The notes under the pieces: generated by a model
What the model was told of the DNA's origin: nothing
Databases searched by the model: none
Seen by the model: the letters and a program-made list of their open reading frames with translations, nothing else
Shown: positions 37,192 to 45,864 of the stretch, in pieces
How positions within the stretch are numbered: position 1 is the first letter of the stretch
Layout of the letters: each line of letters starts with the position of its first letter
Translations under genes and position numbers: made by a program
Assembly (NCBI RefSeq): GCF_014696435.1
Contig: NZ_JACJQG010000032.1
Coordinates: forward strand, 28,470 to 92,469
Direction: 5' to 3'
DNA from: Calothrix anomala FACHB-343
GTDB lineage: Bacteria; Cyanobacteriota; Cyanobacteriia; Cyanobacteriales; Nostocaceae
Length of the DNA: 64,000 nucleotides

Positions 37192-38187
37192 AGCCAGTTT
37201 CAGCTTCCAGGATAATGTATTTTATGCAATTCGCCCGATAGATGTTGACAAGTTCGTTACAGAAAAAACCTCACCTTTACTCCGAATTTATGCAGTAATT
37301 GAAACAAAAATCGAGTCTTTGTAAGGTGATAACAAGGCGATTGGGTTTAGTTTCTTTCTTTTATGCTCCCAAGAAAATTACTAATTAACCTACCGCAGCT
37401 AAAGACTTGAATTAATACAAAGACTAGCACAAATTAAATAAACAGAATTGTTCATTTAAAGGAATTTAAGGAAGAAAATTGAGTGTTGCTGACAAAAAGC
37501 TTTGATGAAGCATAAAGTCCAAGTATCAACTTGTGCTTTAATTACTCAACACTAAATTTCTTGGGTTAATGGCTAGATATCGCTTAAATAATAATTACAA
37601 TAATCGCCGTAATAAATAAGTTATATAAATTACGTTCTTATTAGTACAAAGATAAGATGAAGTACTGACCGTATTTTTTTCAACATAACATCATAATTCC
37701 ACAATAAAAATTGAAGTTTTTTCAAGATAATTCAATTTAAACAATAAATAAGTGATATATAAAGCAAAGCTTAATTTTGCTAAAGTGCATGGTAAACATC
37801 AGGGGTTAGGGGTTAGGGGCTAGGGGCTAGGATAAATTGACTATTTGATATGGGAAATACAATTTTAGAATTGATTTTATGGGTGAAAAGGAGAGGATAA
37901 AATGCAGAATTTTATAGAGTTTTTAATTGGTTTAGATTATGATCTTTAACTACTCTCTCAATGTTGTTCCAAACATTCTCTCGCTTACCCAACAGACCGC
38001 CCACAGGCTGTAAGCCTGGGGCTAACGCTACAAAGCCCACCTACCCTTCGGGAACGTCTTCGACGAACGTGGGCTAAATTTTCTTAGCCCACGAAGGTAA
38101 ACTCATGTTCAATTAGCCGCACCCTTATAGGGTGACGGCGGTTTATTAGGTAAGTGAAGGGTGATACTATACTACTCCATGATTATT
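37192..38187. other. Long intergenic region with MITE-A copy 2
   Basis: About 1 kb without a supported gene. It is AT-rich to ~37800, then has AGGGGTTAGGGGCTAGGGG short repeats (~37800-37830) and a ~179-base MITE-A element (37981-38159). No terminator or RNA gene was recognised. Confidence 0.6.
37981..38159. mobile_element. MITE-A copy 2
   Basis: Begins TCGCTTACCC and ends AGGTAAGTGA, imperfect terminal inverted repeats. Within it are AGGCTGTAAGCCTGGGGCTAACGCTACAAAGCCCAC, a GTGGGCTAAATTTTCTTAGCCCAC hairpin and CACCCTTATAGGGTG. It is the same family as copies at 10674, 39988, 51893 and 59503. This copy carries a divergent centre (CTTCGGGAACGTCTTCGACGAACG). Confidence 0.75.
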
Positions 38188-38653
38188 TTTAACAGAGTTC
38201 TCTTGCAAATCAGTAATTAATAGCATCTTTACCCCTGAGGAAATTACTGCCCTCTCTGCCGAAATTGACCGCCAGTTAATAGAACTGCGCTCTGCTCCAG
38301 ATGCAGAGCAAAAACAAGGAGAGGATAAAATTTCAGATGAAAAATTGTTGGTAAAATAAACGGCAGCAATTACACAAGTTACACAAGAAAATTCTCGGAG
38401 TTTTTTGCAGAAATTTGGACGAGCTGCTAAAAGTGATTTATGCCAAGAGGGGGGAATGCTGAATAAGCAGTGGCAGAAATGGGGTGATTTGGATAATAAG
38501 GATGCTCTGGAACGCTTGGGTGCAGTATTGGTAACGATGGGTGTTTCGGGGGATGCGTTATCTCTTTTAGTTGTGGCGGTAACGGTGATTATTATTCATA
38601 TTGGGTTGAAAGCTTTTTGTGAAGATTATTCTGTGGAAGTGGATAATAAATGA
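38188..38653 (+). pseudogene. Broken membrane-protein gene with in-frame stop
   Basis: One continuous frame reads NSIFTPEEITALSAEID...DEKLLVK, then TAA, then continues in the same frame through an 82-codon stretch ending in a hydrophobic helix (GDALSLLVVAVTVIIIHIG). The only intact downstream part would need a TTG start at 38405. The in-frame stop and missing start suggest a decayed gene, perhaps a small membrane-anchored protein. The identity is unknown. Confidence 0.4.
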
Positions 38654-38722
38654 ATTTTGCATCACGCAAAGGCGCGGGTGTAGGTTGGGTTGAACGAAGT
38701 GAAACCCAACATGAGCAAATAT

Positions 38723-38839
38723 TATAGGGGTTATCGGTTGAGTCCACACAGTCTTAAGGGCACGGCAGTGATGCCCCTACAGGCGACGATATAATTTTGT
38801 TTTGCATCTAACACCACAAGCGCTATTTTTGAATTGGGA
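38723..38839. repeat. 117-bp direct repeat, copy 1
   Basis: Begins TATAGGGGTTATCGGTTGAG and ends CGCTATTTTTGAATTGGGA. A near-identical copy is at 38933-39052. The two differ by a three-base insertion (CCG) and a few substitutions. Confidence 0.85.
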
Positions 38840-38932
38840 TTATCTAATTTTGAAAAAAAATGCGGCAGATTGTAGGGGCAAGGCAATGCCTTGCCCTCTT
38901 GCCCTCTAGAATAATTGATGTGTCGCAAACTT

Positions 38933-39052
38933 TATAGGGGTTATCGGTTGAGTCCACACAGTCTTAAGGGCACGGCAGTGCCGATGCCCCTACAGGCGAC
39001 GATATAATTTTGTTTTGCATCTAACACCAGAAGCGCTATTTTTGACTTGGGA
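38933..39052. repeat. 120-bp direct repeat, copy 2
   Basis: Second copy of the repeat at 38723-38839, lying ~210 bases further on and abutting the truncated CHAT-domain remnant. It contains GGGCACGGCAGTGCCGATGCCCC, a short palindrome. Confidence 0.85.
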
Positions 39053-39365
39053 ATACCTGCATGGGTTAACCTAGCGGCTACACTACCCATTGCATCCTCT
39101 CCATCTTCGCCACCCATCGCCGCCGACTGACAGGCAGACAAAACAATTAACCCCACTTTTTGCCGATTCAGTTTTTTGCTATCCCTTCCGCCCGTTTATC
39201 GTCTACATCCGTAGTGTAATGTGCCGCATAAGTTTCTAAGTACCAGCGAATCTCTTCTCTGTCTGCTGCACTCAACGGTGAGGCAAAATCCAGCCTCTCA
39301 GTTTCTTGCCCATCAAATGTTACAATGACCTGATTATTCTCTGGGAAGCGGAGATTTAATTCCAT
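39050..39365 (-). pseudogene. CHAT-domain protease remnant
   Basis: The N-terminal 65 codons (ATG at 39365, MELNLRFPENNQVIVTFDGQ) match the start typical of cyanobacterial TPR/CHAT proteins and stop at 39168. Directly afterwards, in another frame, comes LIVLSACQSAAMGGEDGEDAM...ARLTHAGIP (~39156-39050), the catalytic-cysteine region of a CHAT (caspase-like) peptidase. The several hundred codons usually between these parts are missing, so this is a large internal deletion plus frameshift. Its 3' end is cut by the 120-bp repeat. Confidence 0.75.
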
Positions 39366-39569
39366 AGTCGGCTGTGTGGGCGTGGCAGGTTATTTGAGAT
39401 AATACAAACTTTTTAGCCTAAATTCCGTAAAAATGCCAGGCGATCGCGTTTGTTTTGAGAATGTCGCATAAGGGCGGGGAAACCCCGCCCCTACGATAAT
39501 GTTAATTACATCTGAGAATATTGATGGCGATCGCAAATTCGCCAATAACAAAAGCCACTATCGTTAAGT

Positions 39570-39840
39570 CAATAGCGGCTATTCTCAACTCAATAGTGGC
39601 TTTCCTTAACCCAATAGTGGCTTTGCTCAACTCAATAGTGGCTTTGCTCAACTCAATAGCGGCTTTGCTCAACTCAATAGCGGCTATTCTCAACTCAATA
39701 GTGGCTTTCCTTAACCCAATAGTGGCTTTCCTTAACCCAATAGTGGCTTTGCTCAACTCAATAGTGGCTTTCCTTAACTCAGTAGTGGCTTTGCTCAACT
39801 CAATAGTGGCTTTGCTCAACTCAATAGCGGCTTTCCTAAG
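39570..39840. repeat. 21-bp minisatellite, 13 units
   Basis: Thirteen head-to-tail units of a 21-base consensus CAATAGTGGCTTTGCTCAAC(T), the last one partial. Variation is confined to a few positions (AGT/AGC; TTG/TTC/ATT). Because 21 is divisible by three, all frames stay open: plus reads a heptad like NSIVALL, minus reads KATIELS. Open frames of 115 (plus, 39521-39868) and 105 (minus, 39502-39819) codons result. I cannot show that either is translated. Confidence 0.95.
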
Positions 39841-39868
39841 TTTCCTCTCTATTGGCTTCTTAAGATGA

Positions 39869-40347
39869 GCAATTATACTAATTTGAAAAAAGAATGTGAC
39901 CGATTATTGGGGCAAGACAATGGTCATTAATTTCAACTTAACGTGCAACCTTTTGGTTGACAAGCTTTTATCCTCACTCCCAACCCCTCGCTTACCCAAT
40001 AAACCGCCGTCACCCTCGAAGGGTGCGGCTAATTGAACAAAGCCCACCTTTGTGGGCTAAATTTTCTTAGCCCACAAAGGTGGGCTTTGTAGCGTTAGCC
40101 CCAGGCTTACAGCCTGCGGGCGGTACTTTGGGTAAGTGAGAGAACTTAATTTAACACCAATGGGCAATGCCTTGCCTTCTATCATATATTGATGTGTCGT
40201 CAACACTATTTGAATTGGTATTAGACACCGAAATATTACCGAATATTAGCTGAAATTTGTCCGTTTAAAAATTGCTATTTATACTGAACCAGATTTCGAT
40301 TTAATTAAGGCAAGCTATGTTTATAAGTATTTTATCAGGGCACATTT
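39869..40347. other. Spacer with MITE-A copy 3
   Basis: About 480 bases. It contains a MITE-A element at 39988-40142 and flanking ATTTCAACTTAACG / CTTAATTTAACACCAA ends that resemble MITE-B termini, so the A element may be nested in a B-like one. The remaining ~200 bases before the next gene are AT-rich and unassigned. Confidence 0.65.
39988..40142. mobile_element. MITE-A copy 3
   Basis: Starts TCGCTTACCC, ends GGGTAAGTGAGA. The centre is a long hairpin of AAAGCCCACCTTTGTGGGC and GCCCACAAAGGTGGGCTTT. Very similar to copy 4 at 51893-52048. Confidence 0.85.
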
Positions 40348-40752
40348 ATGAGTCGCAAAAAACGTAAATCCAGCGTTTTAGCAAAAGTTGAGTCAAGAGC
40401 CGCCGGAATAAAATTGATCGATCCAAATCTGAAACTGGATGATGAGTATAGTCTGGAAAAACTGCTGGAGTCAATAGAACAGTTACGTAATAAACTTGAG
40501 ATTCATAATAATGCTCTATCTTTAGCTGATTCTTCTTTAACTGAAGTTGAAGAGATGGAAAAAAATCTGGCTAAACTTTCTCAAAAGATGCTAATGCTAA
40601 TTGCTATTAAGTATGGCACAGATAGCCGTCAATATGAAACAGCAGGTGGTGTCAGAGAAAGCGATCGCGTTCGTAAAATGAGGTCGAGCCGCCGGAAAAA
40701 TGTTGCCCAACAAGCATCAGATAATAATAAGGTTGAGACTATTAGCGAATAG
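40348..40752 (+). CDS. Unknown helical protein
   Basis: A 134-residue basic-ended protein. It has a Lys/Arg-rich N-terminus (MSRKKRKSS), a coiled-coil-like centre (~45-100; LEKLLESIEQLRNKLEIHNNAL) and a second Arg-rich stretch (RVRKMRSSRRKN). It might bind nucleic acid or act as a structural partner, but no family is recognised with confidence. ATG at 40348. It is convergent with the ParB-like gene, with a CCCATGCCCC repeat between their ends. Confidence 0.65.
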   Translation: MSRKKRKSSVLAKVESRAAGIKLIDPNLKLDDEYSLEKLLESIEQLRNKLEIHNNALSLADSSLTEVEEMEKNLAKLSQKMLMLIAIKYGTDSRQYETAGGVRESDRVRKMRSSRRKNVAQQASDNNKVETISE

Positions 40753-40813
40753 AATGAGACTAGCTTGAAAATGGGCATGGGGCATGGGGCATGGGGCATG
40801 GGAAAGAGATTGA

Positions 40814-42139
40814 TTACCCCATTTTCTGACCTCGCTTTCCTGTCCATTTCTCCCAACGCCCAATTCCTCGGCTAATCAACTCCTCATTTTCATCGCCAGT
40901 AAAACAGATTCGCCCCATGCGTTCGCAAGCAATGAGAACTTCCCCATTCCCCATAAACGGCGCAATGACAAAATTATTGGGACTGGTATATAAATTAATT
41001 AAGTAATTAACAATTCCTTCTATACCTTCAATATTAATTGCTGTTTGTGGCTGGGATAAAGACTGATGTGAAAAAATCCCTACGTAGATATTTCCTAATA
41101 TTAATTCATACTGAAAAGGCATTTGATTACGCTTGTAAAATTCGTAAATTTGCCCTTGCGATCGCAATACCGCCACAACCCGCGCTTCCTCAGCCAAGTA
41201 ATTATGATTCCAACTAGGGGAAACAGTAGCGATCGCTAATGCTGCATCTGAGGGTAGCAAGTTCAGAAAGTCTTGCTCTGCCGTATCCCCACAATATACT
41301 AAATGCCGTCCTAACATCCATTCATCGCCCACTGTCACCTTTAGTGCTGGGTTAAATTCCCTCGCTTTCTCTGGTTGACTCTGGCTTTTCTTTTGCAGTA
41401 ATTTAGCTTCTTTTTCTGCTAAAGCACTGTTATAGGCTAAAATCTGTAATTCTTTCTGCTTATTTTGCGCCTCAGCCAGCAATTTAGCTTGAAGCTCAAC
41501 TTCTTTCAGATTTCCCTGTGCTTGAGCTAATTCTCCAGCTTGTTGTGCGGCTTCGGCTACAGCACGTTCTTGACTTCCAGCTCTAGCTATTTTTAATAAT
41601 GCTGTGGGACTTTCCGCGATCGCAGTTCCCTTAATCATTTGTTTGACATCGGGGTGAATTCCCTTGGCAATCTGCTTTCCATGCTGAAAAGTGCGCTCAG
41701 AATAGCCAGCTTCCTTAGCTAACTCCACAGTTCGTTTGAGAGGTGGTGAAATGATTTCACCAGCTTTGAGGGTATGTTGATTATCTCCTACCTTTGCTCG
41801 CAGTCCCATGCGTTCTAAAATGCGATCGCGTTCTAACCATAACTCCGAACGCTCTAGCGGTTCTAGCTCATTGCGGATTAAATTCTCGTCAATTTCCGCT
41901 AAACGAGCCTGTTCTGCATATTGGTAAGTCACAATATTACACTCAATTGCATCCAAACCCAACAGCTTACAAGCCGTCAACCGATGCAATCCTGCAATCA
42001 AATTTAGCTTTTGATCCACCGTAATCGGGTTTAACAGACCATTAGCCCTAATTGATTCCTTCAACTCATCAACCTTCTCACCCTTAATCGGACGGCGGTT
42101 ACAACCAACGAGAATTTGATTTATGGGCACAATAGGCAT
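40814..42139 (-). CDS. ParB-like protein fused to degenerate DNA-methylase domain
   Basis: A 441-residue protein. Residues ~1-95 are a ParB/Srx-like nuclease-fold domain (IRANGLLNPITVD; AGLHRLTACKLLG with the usual G-H-R motif). The middle is helical and Gln/Ala/Glu-rich (~190-270). The C-terminal ~160 residues resemble the N4/N6 DNA methyltransferase fold found after ParB domains in phage and mobile-element proteins (APFMGNGEVLIACERMGR near 400). The DPPY catalytic motif is absent, with SPSWNHN at the likely position, and the usual DPFxGSG has become APFMGNG. So DNA binding is likely and methylation unlikely. ATG at 42139. Confidence 0.75.
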   Translation of the reverse strand: MPIVPINQILVGCNRRPIKGEKVDELKESIRANGLLNPITVDQKLNLIAGLHRLTACKLLGLDAIECNIVTYQYAEQARLAEIDENLIRNELEPLERSELWLERDRILERMGLRAKVGDNQHTLKAGEIISPPLKRTVELAKEAGYSERTFQHGKQIAKGIHPDVKQMIKGTAIAESPTALLKIARAGSQERAVAEAAQQAGELAQAQGNLKEVELQAKLLAEAQNKQKELQILAYNSALAEKEAKLLQKKSQSQPEKAREFNPALKVTVGDEWMLGRHLVYCGDTAEQDFLNLLPSDAALAIATVSPSWNHNYLAEEARVVAVLRSQGQIYEFYKRNQMPFQYELILGNIYVGIFSHQSLSQPQTAINIEGIEGIVNYLINLYTSPNNFVIAPFMGNGEVLIACERMGRICFTGDENEELISRGIGRWEKWTGKRGQKMG

Positions 42140-43189
42140 AATTACTGTAGTTCAGTGCAGCCAGTTAAAACACCAACCATAGCATTAACATCTCAACAGT
42201 CAAGGGGTGTTTAGTCAATGGTCAATGGTCAATAGTCAATGGTCATTGATGACTCTTTCTTGTCCTCCTTGTCCCCCTTTGTCCCCTACGCCCCATGCCC
42301 ATTTTCTAATAATGTTTTATGGTACACAAATGACTTCACGATTATCGATTGATAATAGTAAAGTCGGTTGATTGATTATCATCTTTGAGAATTAACTGAG
42401 GAGAATTACTTAGTATATATTCGCTATTTTCTCAGCATTTTCTTGCAGAGATTGTGGGCATTGAAACATTAATTATAACGGCGAAAACTGGTTGACAAGC
42501 TAAAGGGTTTTTGCAATACTTTAACAAAGCTTTATCCTAGTTTTTTAAGTTATTTAGATAGTCGCTGCATTATTGGAGAAATTTTTGTATTAATAATGCT
42601 ACTAAATTCTTAGAGTATTTACTGTGCTAGATGTAAACAAGAAAACTAAGAATTTTATTAGTAACACCAGGGTAATTTAATTCTAGAAAAGAGTAATTTT
42701 TCTGTTCTTGCAAAGTGTAATCAATCGCATACAGCTAATCAGACTTATCCTATTGATTTCCGTTTGAAGATTGAGGAGTAAAATCACCTCTCACGGGTGA
42801 CTTATAGGACTTACACACCGAACATAAAAACCCTCACAAGGGTGGTCAAAAGTCAAAAGTCAATGGTCAAAATTTAGGTTTTTGGACTATGAACTATTGA
42901 CCATTGATAAAAAGCATGAAAAATATCTGACACTGTGTCAGTCCTAATTTATTTCCTGGGTATTATTTCAAAATTCATTCTTGCCATTTATTTAACAAAA
43001 AAATTGGCTAAGTTTCCTCTCAATAATTCATAGGATTTCCACTTGATTTCTTAACTACAAATAGCGTGTCAGTAATTTAATTTCAGTCATTCTGTCAATC
43101 TTTGGTAATTCTCATAACAAATGACCAATGACAAATGACCAATGACAAACTTTTAACTTATCCCTACTCAGCACCATCGGAATAAAAAT
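42140..43189. other. Long region upstream of hgdB
   Basis: About 1050 bases. It has GTCAATGGTCAATAGTCAATG repeats (~42210-42250), a CTTGTCCTCCTTGTCCCCC run (~42263-42290), AT-rich unique sequence, GTCAAAAGTCAAAAGTCAATGG (~42845-42870) and ATGACCAATGACAAATGACC (~43120-43147) close to hgdB. It should contain the hgdB promoter. No coding frame is supported. Confidence 0.55.
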
Positions 43190-44395
43190 ATGGCAGTAAA
43201 CAAGGAAAGCCCATTATTCAAACAGCCCGTACAAAAGTGGCAAATAGTTGTAGGAGTTTCTGTAGTCGTTGCTGCTGGGCTAGCGTCTTTTTTCGCTTTA
43301 TCAAGATTATTCTATCGCTCTAATTTTTACACTCGCCCAACAGAAACGCCACAAAAGGTTGCCCCAGCAAAAGTTGCGATCACTGCTTTAGGACGCTTAC
43401 AACCAGAAGGTGAAATTACTTATTTATCTGCACCTAATTCTATTAACGGTGTGCGAGTTGAAAAACTGTTAATTAAAGAAGGTGAAAAGGTACAAGCTGG
43501 ACAACTTTTAGCTTACCTAGAAGATTACAACCGGGCTACGGCTGCTTTACAACAAGCTTTAGATAAATTGCAAGTTGCTAAAGCCCAATTAGCCCAGGTA
43601 AAAGCTGGTGCAAAAACGGGAGATATTGACGCGCAAAAAGCAGCGATTGTGCGGTTAGAATCTCAGTTAAAAGGCGATGTAGCAGCGCAAGAAGCGACAA
43701 TTGCTAGAATTAAGGCGCAAGTAGAAAATGCCAAAACTGAGAACGATCGCTATCAGAAATTGTACCAGCAAGGTGCGATCGCAGCTTCCGTAGCCGATAG
43801 CAAAGCCCTGCAACTCAAAACTACACAACAGCAACTCGAAGAAGCCGAAGCCGCCTTAAAGCGTACTCGAGACACAGCCCAAAGCCAAATTCAGCAAGCA
43901 AAATCGCAACTTAACAGCGTTAAAGAAGTACGTTCTGTAGATGTAGAATTAGCGCAAACAGAAGTCAGAAGTGCGCAAACTGCTGTTAAACAAGCAAAAG
44001 CCGATCAAGATTTAACTTACATTAAATCGCCCATTGACGGCACAGTTTTAAAAATTCACGCCAGAACAGGCGAAGTAATTGCAACTTCTGGCTTTGCGGA
44101 GATAGGTAATATTTCGCAGATGTATGTAGTTGCAGAAGTTTACCAAACTGATATTCAAAAAGTGCGTAAAGGTCAAAAAGTGACCATTACCAGCCCTGCT
44201 ATTGTGGGTAAATTAAAAGGAACCGTAGAAGATGTAGGTTGGCAAGTTGATAAGCAAAGCATCTTCAGCCTTAACCCCAGTGCAGATACGGATCGCAAAA
44301 TTGTCGAAGTCAAAATCTGCATAGACGATCCCGCAGATAGCGCCAAAGTATCAAGACTTACCAACCTGCAAGTTGATGTGGCGATTCATATTTAG
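43190..44395 (+). CDS. hgdB: HgdB: DevB-type membrane-fusion protein
   Basis: A 401-residue HlyD/DevB-family periplasmic adaptor. It has a single N-terminal membrane anchor (~20-42), a lipoyl-like half (~85-115), a long coiled-coil hairpin (~115-270) and the returning lipoyl/beta-barrel half (~275-400). It bridges an inner-membrane ABC permease and an outer-membrane channel (TolC/HgdD type) for glycolipid export into the heterocyst envelope. It precedes hgdC, and an epimerase gene follows, matching the hgdB-hgdC-hgdA order known in Nostoc. No ATPase gene is present beside it. ATG at 43190. Confidence 0.88.
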   Translation: MAVNKESPLFKQPVQKWQIVVGVSVVVAAGLASFFALSRLFYRSNFYTRPTETPQKVAPAKVAITALGRLQPEGEITYLSAPNSINGVRVEKLLIKEGEKVQAGQLLAYLEDYNRATAALQQALDKLQVAKAQLAQVKAGAKTGDIDAQKAAIVRLESQLKGDVAAQEATIARIKAQVENAKTENDRYQKLYQQGAIAASVADSKALQLKTTQQQLEEAEAALKRTRDTAQSQIQQAKSQLNSVKEVRSVDVELAQTEVRSAQTAVKQAKADQDLTYIKSPIDGTVLKIHARTGEVIATSGFAEIGNISQMYVVAEVYQTDIQKVRKGQKVTITSPAIVGKLKGTVEDVGWQVDKQSIFSLNPSADTDRKIVEVKICIDDPADSAKVSRLTNLQVDVAIHI

Positions 44396-44475
44396 TCAAT
44401 AGTCAATGGTCAATAGTCAATAGTCAATGGTCAATAGTCAATGGTCAATAGTCAATAGTCAATGGTCAATAGTTG
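44394..44475. repeat. AGTCAATGGTCAAT tandem repeat
   Basis: About eleven seven-base units alternating AGTCAAT and GGTCAAT start at the hgdB stop codon and fill most of the hgdB-hgdC gap. They are followed by ATGACAAATGACC units and the AGACGCGAT palindrome (44532-44551). Confidence 0.85.
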
Positions 44476-44579
44476 TTAGACAAATGACAAATGACCAATG
44501 ACGAATGACGAATGACAAATGACAAATGTACAGACGCGATTAATCGCGTCTCTAACAATTAACAACTGAAAACTAACGA

Positions 44580-45758
44580 ATGAATTTTAAAATTCCTTTA
44601 GCATGGCTACAGCTAGTTCAGCAAAAAGTACGTTTTCTGGTAGCTGTAGCGGGGATTGCTTTTATTGTGCTGCTGATGTTTATTCAGCTAGGCTTTCAAG
44701 ATGCACTTTATTCTAGTGCGACTGCAGTACATCAAAGTTTGCGTGGAGATTTGTTTTTAGTTAGTTCGCAATACAAATCTATCACATCAAATCAAAGCTT
44801 TTCTCGCACTCGTTTATACCAAGCTTTGGGCTTTGATGGTGTTGAATCTGTTAGCCCGATTTATTTGCAATTTGCTAAGTTAAAAAACCCAGTCAATAAT
44901 GAAAAGTATTCGATTTATGTGATTGGGTTCGATCCGGGTAGGTCTGTTTTAAATATTCCCGAAGTTGAGGAAAATTTAGATAAACTAAAAATCCCGGATA
45001 TGATGCTGTTTGACCGAGATTCGCGTCCAGAATTTGGGCCGATTGCTGAAAGATATGACCAAGGAGAAAAAGAACAAACAGTTGAAATATTCCCGTTTAA
45101 TTCCTTAGTTGGTTATCGTGTTAGAGTTGCGGGATTATTTAGCTTAGGGCCTTCCTTTGGGGTAGATGGTAATTTACTTGTCAGCGATTCAACTTTTCTG
45201 CGCATCAATCCGAATACTCGCCCCGCAGAAATGATTGATATTGGTGTCATTAGCTTAAAGCCAGGTACTGACCCCGATAAAGTGCTGAAAAATTTAGAAG
45301 AATCATTGCCTAATGATGTTCAAGTTTTTACATATCAGGGTTTTATTGATTTTGAAAAACAATATTGGGCTGTGAGAACACCAATCGGGTTTATTCTCAA
45401 CTTAATGTTGACAATGGCTTCGGTAGTTGGGGTAGTAATTGTTTACCAAATTCTCTACAGCAACATTGCTACTCAATTTGTCGCTTATGCCACATTAAAA
45501 GCGATGGGTTATCCCAACAGCTATTTATTAAATGTGGTCTTTCAACAAGCTTTTATTTTGGCGATTTTTAGTTTTATTCCCGGATTTATTTTATCCGTGT
45601 TTATCTATGATTTTGCCATGAAAGCCACAAAGCTGCCGATTATGATGAGCTTTAATAATATAGTGCTGGTGTTAATTTCGGCGGTTTTAATGTGTATGAC
45701 TTCTGGGTCTTTGGCTATTAATAAACTGCGTTCTGCTGACCCGGCTGATATTTTTTAA
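44580..45758 (+). CDS. hgdC: HgdC: DevC-type ABC permease
   Basis: A 392-residue FtsX/DevC-type permease. It has one N-terminal membrane helix (~18-40), a large periplasmic domain (~45-265) and three C-terminal helices (~270-385) including the VVGVVIVYQILYSNI segment. It forms the inner-membrane part of the HGL exporter with HgdB. The energising ATPase is probably DevA-like and encoded elsewhere. The hgdB-hgdC gap is filled by repeats, so co-transcription is likely despite ~185 bases. ATG at 44580. Confidence 0.88.
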   Translation: MNFKIPLAWLQLVQQKVRFLVAVAGIAFIVLLMFIQLGFQDALYSSATAVHQSLRGDLFLVSSQYKSITSNQSFSRTRLYQALGFDGVESVSPIYLQFAKLKNPVNNEKYSIYVIGFDPGRSVLNIPEVEENLDKLKIPDMMLFDRDSRPEFGPIAERYDQGEKEQTVEIFPFNSLVGYRVRVAGLFSLGPSFGVDGNLLVSDSTFLRINPNTRPAEMIDIGVISLKPGTDPDKVLKNLEESLPNDVQVFTYQGFIDFEKQYWAVRTPIGFILNLMLTMASVVGVVIVYQILYSNIATQFVAYATLKAMGYPNSYLLNVVFQQAFILAIFSFIPGFILSVFIYDFAMKATKLPIMMSFNNIVLVLISAVLMCMTSGSLAINKLRSADPADIF

Positions 45759-45784
45759 ATTTTCGCATCATCAAGATTTTCGCC

Positions 45785-45840
45785 ACATCAAGGGCGGGGA
45801 GACCGCAATCCGCTAAGGGCGGGGAGACCCCGCCCCTACA
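45785..45840. repeat. GGGCGGGGAGACC / GGTCTCC-type palindromic repeat
   Basis: Two adjacent CAAGGGCGGGGAGACCGC / AAGGGCGGGGAGACCCCGCCCCTAC units between hgdC and hgdA. Similar short palindromes occur at ~39471-39496 and ~47672-47697. Confidence 0.75.
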
Positions 45841-45864
45841 CAACTCACCAATCATCTCTGCTTT

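Noticed and set aside
38731-38928. 65-codon minus frame
   Set aside because: Consists of the 117-bp repeat and adjoining palindromes; the same peptide recurs in the second repeat copy.
39570-39840. CRISPR-like regular repeats
   Set aside because: Units are directly adjacent without unique spacers and not palindromic; it is a minisatellite. No cas genes are present.
42140-43189. NtcA-type binding sites upstream of hgdB, hglE or fdxB
   Set aside because: By eye I found no GTA-N8-TAC with a suitably spaced -10 box; a matrix search could reveal weaker sites.
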